Shown here piece by piece: positions 1 to 5,064 of a stretch of DNA of 5,064 nt. This DNA comes from Acidimicrobiaceae bacterium. Its GTDB lineage: Bacteria; Actinomycetota; Acidimicrobiia; Acidimicrobiales; Palsa-688. Both the position numbers and the translations under genes were made by a program. Below the pieces are notes generated by a model. It did no database searches. It was not told the DNA's origin and saw only the letters and a program-made list of their open reading frames with translations. Every line of letters begins with the position of its first letter. Position 1 is the first letter of the stretch. The stretch spans positions 1-5,064 of the forward strand of contig PMLI01000232.1 in assembly GCA_003158835.1 (NCBI GenBank), read 5' to 3'.

Positions 1-844
1 TCACGGCAAAGATGAAGTCGGTGTACTGGTTGGGCAAATAGCCCCAGCTGGCCAGGCTCTGGCCGATCCCGGTGCCCACCCAATGCCCGCCCCCCAGGGC
101 GATGATGCCCTGGACGGACTGGTACCCGGTGGTGCTGGCGCTGGCGAAGGGGTGGAGGAACGAGGTCAGCCGGGCCGCCCGATAGCTCACCGACGTGGCC
201 AGTGCGTACCCGCCCAAGCCGCCGCCCGCGCTCAGCAACACCATCGTCCGCAAGGGCATGCCGGCGGCGAAGAGCACGGCCGCCCCCAAACAGCAAACGA
301 CGACGGCGGTGCCCATATCGGGCTGGCGCAGTATGAGGACGACGTAGGCGGTCATTACGAGTAGTACGGGCCCGGACCGGTAGAGCCAGCTTCTCTTGCC
401 CTCCCGGCGGGCCAGGACGTCGGCGGCGAAGAGCACCAGTGCCAACTTGGCCAGTTCCGAGGGCTGGAACTGGAACGAGCCGCTCCCGAGCCACCGCGAC
501 GCGCCGCCGGCGCTGCGACCGGCCACCAGCACGGCCACCAGGGCGGCGCCGGCGACGAAGATCATGGGCCGGGCCAAGCGCTGCCAGAACGAGATCTTCA
601 TGCCCTGGGCCGCAAAAAAGGCTACCGCGCCCGCGCCGAGGTACATCCCCTGGCGTTCGAAGTAGCGCCATGGCGTACCGAAGCTGCGCAGGCTCGCCAC
701 TGACGACGCCGAAAGGACCATCACCAAACCGACCATGCACAGCATCGCCACCACCGCCACCAGCAACATGTAACCCGACCGGCGTACCGGCGCTGCATCC
801 GGCACCGTAGTGGAAGGGCCAAGTGCCGTCGTCGTTGTAGACAT
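1..844 (-). CDS. ftsW: FtsW, septal peptidoglycan polymerase (SEDS family), 3' end outside window
   Basis: FtsW is a polytopic membrane glycosyltransferase that polymerises lipid II at the division septum together with its cognate PBP, FtsI. I translated 281 codons from ATG at 844; the frame is still open at the left edge, so roughly the last quarter is missing. SEDS motifs appear in order: a cytoplasmic Thr-rich N-terminus (1-24), a first membrane segment ending in VLSASSV (43-49), ERQGMYLG (63-70), GASRWLG (114-120), QPSELAK (127-133), QPDMGT (174-179), YQSVQGIIALGGG (241-253) and YLPNQYTDFIFAV (269-281). Asp276 in the TDF motif aligns with the proposed catalytic Asp of SEDS enzymes (E. coli FtsW Asp297). 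The usual His two residues before this Asp is Tyr274 here. FtsW is preferred over RodA because of the position directly after murD. The ATG at 844 has a strong Shine-Dalgarno sequence at 855-861. Confidence 0.95.
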   Translation of the reverse strand, partial: MSTTTTALGPSTTVPDAAPVRRSGYMLLVAVVAMLCMVGLVMVLSASSVASLRSFGTPWRYFERQGMYLGAGAVAFFAAQGMKISFWQRLARPMIFVAGAALVAVLVAGRSAGGASRWLGSGSFQFQPSELAKLALVLFAADVLARREGKRSWLYRSGPVLLVMTAYVVLILRQPDMGTAVVVCCLGAAVLFAAGMPLRTMVLLSAGGGLGGYALATSVSYRAARLTSFLHPFASASTTGYQSVQGIIALGGGHWVGTGIGQSLASWGYLPNQYTDFIFAV

Positions 845-873
845 CAGTTGCCGACCTCCCCGACTTCGTCCAT
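844..873 (-). other. Nine-codon mini-ORF bridging murD and ftsW with TGATG junctions at both ends
   Basis: The murD stop TGA (875-873) shares its A with an ATG (873-871). That ATG opens a short frame encoding MDEVGEVGN, whose own stop TGA (846-844) shares its A with the ftsW ATG (844-842). The arrangement is plain in the sequence. Whether it is translated is unknown: it has no clear ribosome binding site of its own, and the gap may simply have landed in this frame by chance. If used, it would carry terminating murD ribosomes onto the ftsW start by reinitiation. No function for the peptide is implied. Confidence 0.3.
855..861 (-). promoter_or_regulatory. Ribosome binding site of ftsW
   Basis: On the minus strand this reads GGGGAGG, an almost ideal Shine-Dalgarno core, ten bases before the ATG at 844. 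It is the clearest ribosome binding site in the window and fixes the ftsW start. It lies within the 9-codon mini-ORF that bridges murD and ftsW, so ribosomes leaving murD could cross it. Confidence 0.7.
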
Positions 874-2441
874 CAAGGCTCTGTTCTCTTCAACCCGGCG
901 CCGGCCGCGTTGGCGGCGGCATCGGCATCAGCGGCCAATTTCGCCCGGACCAGGGCGCCGAAATGTTCGCCCCGCTCGGCATAAGAGGAGTACCAATCGA
1001 AGCTGGCACACCCGGGCGAAAGGAGGACGGCGTCCCCCGGCTCCGCCATGTCGCCGGCCATTTCCACGGCTTGGTCCATCGACGCGGCGCGCCGGACCGG
1101 CGCCAGACGACCAATTGCCGCCTCGACGTCGGAAGCCGCCTCGCCGATCGCCACCACGGCCCGGACGGGCGGGACCGTACTCGCCAGTTCCGAGAGATCC
1201 AGTCCCTTGTTGCGGCCGCCGGCGATCAGCACGACCGAGGAGAACGCCGACACTCCCGCCCGCACCGCAGCCGGAGTGGTTGCCTTCGAGTCGTCGTACC
1301 AACGGACGCCGTCCCGTTCGGCTACCAACTGCACCCGGTGCGGGGGCGGAGCGGTGGTGCGGGCTGCCATCCGGCAACACTCTTCGTCGGCGCCGGCGGC
1401 GATGGCCACAGCCAGAGCGGCGGCGGCATTGGCCACGTCGTGGGGAAAGGCGCGGGGCAGTTCCGACGCCCTCAACGACATCCCGCCCGGGCCCTCGACG
1501 CCCTCCGGGCCCACTGTCCATGTCGCCCCGGAAGCGCCGAAGCTCACCACCCGCACACCGGGCGGGACCGTGGCCGAACAGCTGCGCACGACGGGGTCAT
1601 CGGCGTTGATCACGGCCGTGCTGCCCTCGGTTTGGTGGGCCCAGATCTTGGCCTTCGCCCGTTTGTAGTGCTCGAGGTTGGGGTGCCAGTCGAGGTGGTC
1701 GGGAGAGAAGTTGAGCCAGCAGCTGACGTCGGGGCTGAACCGTCGGGTGTACTCGAGCTGGAAGGACGAGACCTCCGCGACCAGGACGACGTCGCCGCCT
1801 CGGCCGGGCGCGCCCGGCCGAGCCCCTTTTCCACCGATAGGAGGCTCGCCCGCGACAGGGGCGGAGGCAAACGCAACCACGGCGTCCAGGAGCGGGTAGC
1901 CGACGTTGCCCGCCGCCACCGCCGTCATCCCTGAGGCGGCCAGCATGGCCGTCACCAACCCGGTGACGGTCGTCTTGCCGTTGGTCCCCGTTACGGCCAC
2001 CAGGCGGTACGAGGGCCCGAGCCCGGCATGATCGACACGCAGGCTCGCCAATACCCGCCAGGCCAGCTCGATCTCGCTCACGATCTCGGTCCCCGAGGAA
2101 AGGGCCGCCGCCAAGGCCGGGTGGCCCACCGGCACACCCGGGCTCGGGACCACCAACGAGGCCGTCCGGGCCAGTTCGGCGGCCCGGCCGGCCCCGGGGG
2201 CAACCTCCACCCTCATGCTCCCGCCCCCGGGCACAGTGCTCTTCCCGACGGCCGCCGCGGCACGGCCCGCGTCGCGGGCGTCCTCGAGAACGACGACCTC
2301 GTAGCCCTGCCCCGCCAGCCACGAGGCGGCGGCGCGCCCGCTGAGGCCGTAGCCGATAACCAAGGCCGTCGTCGCAACTGCCCGTTCCGGGTACCCGGTC
2401 TCGGGGCCCGGTCTCGGGGGCCGGTCTCGGGGGCCGGTCAT
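873..2441 (-). CDS. murD: MurD, UDP-N-acetylmuramoyl-L-alanine--D-glutamate ligase
   Basis: This cytoplasmic ATP-dependent ligase adds D-glutamate to UDP-MurNAc-L-Ala. At 522 residues it is long for the family (E. coli MurD is 438). Order of parts: a repeat-encoded Pro/Arg-rich leader (about 1-20), a Rossmann-like UDP-binding domain starting at ALVIGYGLSG (26-35), the ATP P-loop TGTNGKTT (151-158), SSFQLE (225-230), NFSPDHLDWH (244-253), the likely carbamylated Lys263 in RAKAKIW, DDSKATTPAA (383-392), GGRNKGLD (408-415) and the C-terminal SPGCASFDWYSSYAERGEHF (475-494). All motifs needed for activity appear intact. The extra length comes from the leader, a Gly/Pro/Arg-rich insert (about 196-217) and an Ala-rich tail (about 501-522). 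The ATG at 2441 forms an ATGA overlap with the mraY stop. Upstream bases show only a weak Shine-Dalgarno sequence, so coupling to mraY translation is likely. The first downstream in-frame alternative is TTG at codon 27, inside the first beta strand. Confidence 0.96.
   Translation of the reverse strand: MTGPRDRPPRPGPETGYPERAVATTALVIGYGLSGRAAASWLAGQGYEVVVLEDARDAGRAAAAVGKSTVPGGGSMRVEVAPGAGRAAELARTASLVVPSPGVPVGHPALAAALSSGTEIVSEIELAWRVLASLRVDHAGLGPSYRLVAVTGTNGKTTVTGLVTAMLAASGMTAVAAGNVGYPLLDAVVAFASAPVAGEPPIGGKGARPGAPGRGGDVVLVAEVSSFQLEYTRRFSPDVSCWLNFSPDHLDWHPNLEHYKRAKAKIWAHQTEGSTAVINADDPVVRSCSATVPPGVRVVSFGASGATWTVGPEGVEGPGGMSLRASELPRAFPHDVANAAAALAVAIAAGADEECCRMAARTTAPPPHRVQLVAERDGVRWYDDSKATTPAAVRAGVSAFSSVVLIAGGRNKGLDLSELASTVPPVRAVVAIGEAASDVEAAIGRLAPVRRAASMDQAVEMAGDMAEPGDAVLLSPGCASFDWYSSYAERGEHFGALVRAKLAADADAAANAAGAGLKRTEP
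1799..1822. repeat. 24-bp perfect palindrome inside murD
   Basis: Bases 1799-1822 equal their own reverse complement with no mismatch; the core is CGGCCGGGCGCGCCCGGCCG at 1801-1820. As RNA it could fold into a ten-pair, nearly all-GC stem with a four-base loop. In murD it encodes the Gly/Ala/Arg/Pro stretch around residues 207-214, within an insert not needed by the family fold. On the plus strand it is followed by CCCCTTTT, but nothing on that strand appears to need a terminator. Confidence 0.85.
2388..2439 (-). repeat. Four tandem copies of a 13-bp unit at the start of murD
   Basis: Reading the minus strand from 2439, the unit GACCGGCCCCCGA occurs at 2439-2427 and, identically, at 2426-2414. 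It recurs as GACCGGGCCCCGA at 2413-2401 (one change) and, decayed, as GACCGGGTACCCG at 2400-2388. The array starts on the last base of the murD ATG and includes two bases of the mraY stop codon. Because 13 is not a multiple of three, successive copies are read in different frames, giving the MurD leader TGPRDRPPRPGPETGYP. Slipped-strand duplication is the likely origin. Confidence 0.9.
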
Positions 2442-3466
2442 GCGGTGCCGCCGTGAGCGAGGAAATCGGCATAGAAGACGCCGAGGGACAGGGCCGTAAA
2501 CAGGCCGGCCAGGATCCAGAACCGGACGATCACCGTCGTCTCCGGCCATCCCAGCAGCTCGAAATGATGGTGGACCGGGGCCATCCGGAAGATGCGCCGC
2601 CCGAACATCCGGTAACTGGCCACCTGGGCTATCACCGAGAGCGTCTCGAGGACGTAGAGGCCGCCGATGATGGGCAGCAGCAGGTCGACATTCTCGAGCA
2701 GCGCCAAGACGGCCACGGCGGCGCCGATACCGAGAGAGCCGGTATCCCCCATGAATATGCGGGCGGGCGCGGCGTTCCACCACAAGAAGCCCGTACAGGC
2801 ACCGATCATCGCCGCCGCCATGACGGCCTCGTCGAGGGAGGCGGGGTTGCGGTACATCACCTCGTGCTTCAACTGGTAGAAGCCGATCACCGTGAAGGCG
2901 ACGAACGTAAAGGCGGACGACCCCGCCGCCAGTCCGTCCAGGCCGTCGGTCAGATTGACTGCGTTGGTAAAACCCACGAACACCAGCACCGCCATGAGTA
3001 CCCATCCGACCTTGCCGAGCTGCAACCCGAGCGAGTTGAAGCGCGTGAACGAAAGGTGGGTGTCCACTTTCAACCAGGTGACCGCTACGAGGGCAAAGCC
3101 CAGAGCGACCACCAGTTGGCCGATGACCTTGGCCCGCTTGTTGAGGCCGAGGCTGCGCTGGCGGGTGACCTTCAGCCAGTCGTCTATGAAACCCACCAGC
3201 GCCGCCGCACAAATGGTGAGCATGCCGGCCAGGCCGCGGGTGGTGAAGGTGGCGAACACATGGGCCACGATCCAGCCCACCACGGCCGCCGCCATTATGG
3301 CGAGCCCCCCCATGGTGGGCGTGCCCGCCTTGGAGAAGTGACCGGAGGGGCCGTCCTCGCGTATCTGCTGGCCGATCCCCCGGGCGCGCAGGTCACCTAT
3401 CAACAACGGGGTACCGAGCATGGCCACAAGCAGAGCGACTACGCCCGCCAACAACAGGGCCTTCAT
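2438..3466 (-). CDS. mraY: MraY, phospho-N-acetylmuramoyl-pentapeptide transferase
   Basis: MraY is an integral membrane enzyme that transfers phospho-MurNAc-pentapeptide from UDP to undecaprenyl phosphate on the inner face of the membrane, making lipid I. The 342-residue length is normal. Family motifs appear in order: an N-terminal membrane segment (about 2-23), DGPSGHFSKAGTPTMGG (38-54), the Asp pair in FIDDWLKV (Asp95, Asp96), NAVNLTDGLDGLA (168-180), FMGDTGSL (238-245, with Asp241 matching the Mg-coordinating Asp267 of E. coli) and MAPVHHHFELLGW (295-307). About ten hydrophobic segments alternate with short loops, as expected. The GWPETTVIVRFWI ending resembles actinobacterial MraY. The ATG at 3466 overlaps the murE stop as ATGA. 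The frame stays open further upstream, but that part is a charged Arg-rich shadow of murE, so the overlapping ATG is chosen. The gene follows murE directly, where murF would normally stand. Confidence 0.97.
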   Translation of the reverse strand: MKALLLAGVVALLVAMLGTPLLIGDLRARGIGQQIREDGPSGHFSKAGTPTMGGLAIMAAAVVGWIVAHVFATFTTRGLAGMLTICAAALVGFIDDWLKVTRQRSLGLNKRAKVIGQLVVALGFALVAVTWLKVDTHLSFTRFNSLGLQLGKVGWVLMAVLVFVGFTNAVNLTDGLDGLAAGSSAFTFVAFTVIGFYQLKHEVMYRNPASLDEAVMAAAMIGACTGFLWWNAAPARIFMGDTGSLGIGAAVAVLALLENVDLLLPIIGGLYVLETLSVIAQVASYRMFGRRIFRMAPVHHHFELLGWPETTVIVRFWILAGLFTALSLGVFYADFLAHGGTA

Positions 3467-4962
3467 GGCGCGCCGCCCCAATCCCGTTCGAGCCACAGCC
3501 GCGACAGGGCTAAGCGAGCGACTTCGACGTCGTCGAAGGGCTCGACATGCTGTCCGAAGTCCTGGCCCGTCTCGTGCCCCTTGCCGGCAACCAAGACGAC
3601 GTCGCCCGCCCTCGCCAGGCCGAGGGCATCCCATATCGCTTTGCCGCGGTCAACTTCGACGATGGGCGCCGCCCCCGGCGCGCCGCTCGCCACTTCTTCG
3701 ATGATGGCCATGGGCTGCTCACTGCGAGGGTTGTCGGACGTGATGATCACCACGTCGGCCAGGGTGCTGGCCACCTTCCCCATCACCGGCCGCTTGGCCC
3801 GGTCCCTCTCCCCGCCGGCGCCGAACACGATGACGACACGGCCCGGTCCGTCCGCCGGCGACCGGCCCGTCATCTCCCGGGCTGCCTTCAACGCCTCGCC
3901 CAGGGCCGCCGGCGTGTGGGCAAAGTCGACCAGGACGTGGAACGGCTGGCCCTCGTCGACTAGTTGAAAGCGGCCCCGCACGGGCTCGACCTCGGCAAGA
4001 CCGGCACATATGGCGTCCCACCCGGCACCGAGCTCCCGGGCCGTGGTCGCCGCGGCCAGGGCGTTGCCGATATTGAAACGCCCCCCCATACTGATCTGCA
4101 GACGTTCCCCGTGCCAGGTGAACGAAGCGCCCCGTGGGCCCAGGACCACATCCCGGGCGTCTTCCAGCGAAAAGGTCACCACCTTGACTGTCGACCCGGC
4201 CAGTTCGCCGATGAGGCGGGCTCCCCACGGGTCGGTCCGGTTGACGACCGCCAGCGGGAGCTCGCCCCCGGTGAACAGCTTCCGCTTGGCCGCGAAGTAA
4301 CCCTCCATCGTGGTGTGGTAGTCAAGATGGTCCTGGCTCAGGTTGGTGAACACGCCGGCCGCAAATGCCGTCCCGCCCACCCGGTGCTGCTCCAAGGCGT
4401 GGGACGAGACCTCCATGGCCACGGCCACGACGCCCTGCTCGGCGAAGTCGGCCAGGCGCCGCTGCAACGCCGGAGCCTCGGGGGTGGTGCGTTCACCGGT
4501 CAGGGTGCCGATGACCCCCGCCCGCCACCCCTGAGCGCCGAAGATGCCGGCGAGCATGGCGCACGTAGTCGTCTTGCCATTGGTCCCGGTCACGCCCACC
4601 AGCTTCAAGGCCCGGGCCGGGAAGCCCCAAAGGGCGGCCGAAACGGGGCCCAGAGCCCGGCGGACCGAGGGCACGACCGCCTGGGGGACGGGAACGTCGA
4701 GGGCCCGCTCGCACAGCAGCGCCACCGCCCCTCGTCCCACTGCTTCCCCGGCGAAATCGTGCCCGTCGGAACGGCTCCCTCTTATACAGGCGAACAGAGT
4801 GCCGGGCTGGGCCCGACCGGAAACGATCTCGACGTCGCGCACAACGGGGTCGGCGTCCTCGCAACCCCGCGCCCGGCGGGGCATCGACCGGTCCAGGGCG
4901 CCGGCCCCGTCCAGCCCAGCCCCGGACAAGAGCTCTCGGAGATGCACGCTCGGTCTAGTCAA
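3463..4962 (-). CDS. murE: MurE, UDP-MurNAc-L-Ala-D-Glu--meso-diaminopimelate ligase
   Basis: This cytoplasmic ATP-dependent ligase adds the third stem-peptide residue. The 499-residue length is normal. Visible parts: the UDP-binding N-terminal domain with SGRAQPGTLFACIRG (48-62), the P-loop TGTNGKTT (125-132), EVSSHAL (184-190), SQDHLDYH (209-216), the likely carbamylated Lys226 in AAKRKLF, RFNIGNALAA (295-304), VDFAHTPAAL (345-354), FGAGGERDRAKRP (380-392), DNPR (410-413) and GKGHETGQ (460-467). DNPR, whose Arg contacts meso-DAP in E. coli MurE, indicates a meso-DAP rather than L-Lys enzyme. The start is uncertain: TTG at 4962 is the first start codon after the upstream gene's stop, with AGGG ten bases before it and GGGGA three bases before it; GTG at 4947 would shorten the protein by five residues and lacks a good Shine-Dalgarno sequence. 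The stop overlaps the mraY start (ATGA). Confidence 0.96.
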   Translation of the reverse strand: MTRPSVHLRELLSGAGLDGAGALDRSMPRRARGCEDADPVVRDVEIVSGRAQPGTLFACIRGSRSDGHDFAGEAVGRGAVALLCERALDVPVPQAVVPSVRRALGPVSAALWGFPARALKLVGVTGTNGKTTTCAMLAGIFGAQGWRAGVIGTLTGERTTPEAPALQRRLADFAEQGVVAVAMEVSSHALEQHRVGGTAFAAGVFTNLSQDHLDYHTTMEGYFAAKRKLFTGGELPLAVVNRTDPWGARLIGELAGSTVKVVTFSLEDARDVVLGPRGASFTWHGERLQISMGGRFNIGNALAAATTARELGAGWDAICAGLAEVEPVRGRFQLVDEGQPFHVLVDFAHTPAALGEALKAAREMTGRSPADGPGRVVIVFGAGGERDRAKRPVMGKVASTLADVVIITSDNPRSEQPMAIIEEVASGAPGAAPIVEVDRGKAIWDALGLARAGDVVLVAGKGHETGQDFGQHVEPFDDVEVARLALSRLWLERDWGGAP

Positions 4963-4988
4963 GCTTCCCCGACCCTGATGGCCCGAGC

Positions 4989-5064
4989 CTAGGGGACTGA
5001 GCTCGCCGGCGTGGTCGTGATGGCCGGGATGGTCGTGGTAGTGGTCGTGACCGCCGGGGCCGTC
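4989..5064 (-). CDS. Probable FtsI (PBP, septal transpeptidase), extreme C-terminal tail only
   Basis: Only the last 24 codons fall in the window, ending at TAG (4991-4989). The tail reads TAPAVTTTTTTIPAI followed by more Thr, Pro, Ala and Ser. Such low-complexity Thr/Pro tails are common at the extracytoplasmic C-terminus of actinobacterial class B penicillin-binding proteins. In nearly all dcw clusters the gene directly before murE is ftsI, which supports the call. No catalytic motif is visible, so the identity rests on gene order and composition. The stop lies 26 bases before the murE start, consistent with a shared transcript. The ACC/ACG codon run makes this stretch internally repetitive. 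Confidence 0.5.
   Translation of the reverse strand, partial: TAPAVTTTTTTIPAITTTPASSVP

Noticed and set aside
1799..1830. Possible plus-strand intrinsic terminator (GC hairpin followed by CCCCTTTT)
   Set aside because: The T run is only four bases, it is separated from the stem by CCCC, and no plus-strand gene precedes it.
810..1934. 374-codon open frame on the plus strand
   Set aside because: It is antisense to murD, Arg/Gly/His-rich and without any family motif.
2442..3212. Extension of the murD frame upstream through mraY
   Set aside because: The frame is open, but the added part is an out-of-frame shadow of mraY. The conserved MurD fold begins shortly after the ATG at 2441, which overlaps the mraY stop.
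3467..3474. GGCGCGCC palindrome just before the mraY ATG
   Set aside because: Eight bases of G and C are expected by chance in this composition, and the bases encode the end of MurE.
3467..3634. Extension of the mraY frame upstream to an earlier start
   Set aside because: The added 56 residues are Arg-rich, overlap the murE C-terminus and precede the normal MraY first membrane segment.
2453..3967. 504-codon open frame on the plus strand
   Set aside because: It lies antisense to mraY and murE, whose motifs are unmistakable. Its translation is rich in His, Gly, Arg and Gln with no recognisable domain, as expected from GC-rich shadow frames.
3964..4992. 342-codon open frame on the plus strand
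   Set aside because: It is antisense to murE and shows only shadow-type composition.

Overview
This window is a piece of a bacterial division and cell wall (dcw) cluster. All recognisable genes lie on the minus strand, so the operon reads from high to low coordinates: the 3' tail of a probable ftsI (penicillin-binding protein), then murE, mraY, murD, and the 5' three quarters of ftsW, which runs off the left edge. The sequence is strongly GC-rich. MurE carries the DNPR motif of meso-diaminopimelate-adding enzymes. MraY ends in an actinobacterial-looking segment, and the probable FtsI ends in a Thr/Pro-rich tail. Together these suggest a high-GC actinobacterium, possibly an Acidimicrobiia-like lineage. 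The phylum is an inference of moderate strength and the class is only a guess.

Layout, in transcription order: probable ftsI tail (5064-4989), 26 bases of spacer, murE (4962-3463), a 4-base ATGA overlap, mraY (3466-2438), a second ATGA overlap, murD (2441-873), a 28-base gap spanned by a 9-codon mini-ORF and holding a good Shine-Dalgarno sequence, and ftsW (844 to beyond base 1). No stretch over 300 bases lacks a gene. I see no promoter, terminator, tRNA, rRNA, CRISPR or mobile element. The very tight spacing points to one polycistronic message with translational coupling.

The products act in one pathway. MurD adds D-Glu to UDP-MurNAc-L-Ala and MurE adds meso-DAP. MraY moves the finished UDP-MurNAc-pentapeptide onto undecaprenyl phosphate to make lipid I. 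FtsW polymerises lipid II at the septum with its partner FtsI, which crosslinks it. The enzyme expected between MurE and MraY is MurF, which adds D-Ala-D-Ala, and its gene is missing from its usual place: murE and mraY overlap directly.

I found no sign of an undescribed system. The points worth a second look are the missing murF, a four-copy 13-bp tandem repeat that forms the start of murD, a 24-bp perfect palindrome inside a low-complexity insert in murD, and the mini-ORF joined by TGATG at both ends between murD and ftsW.
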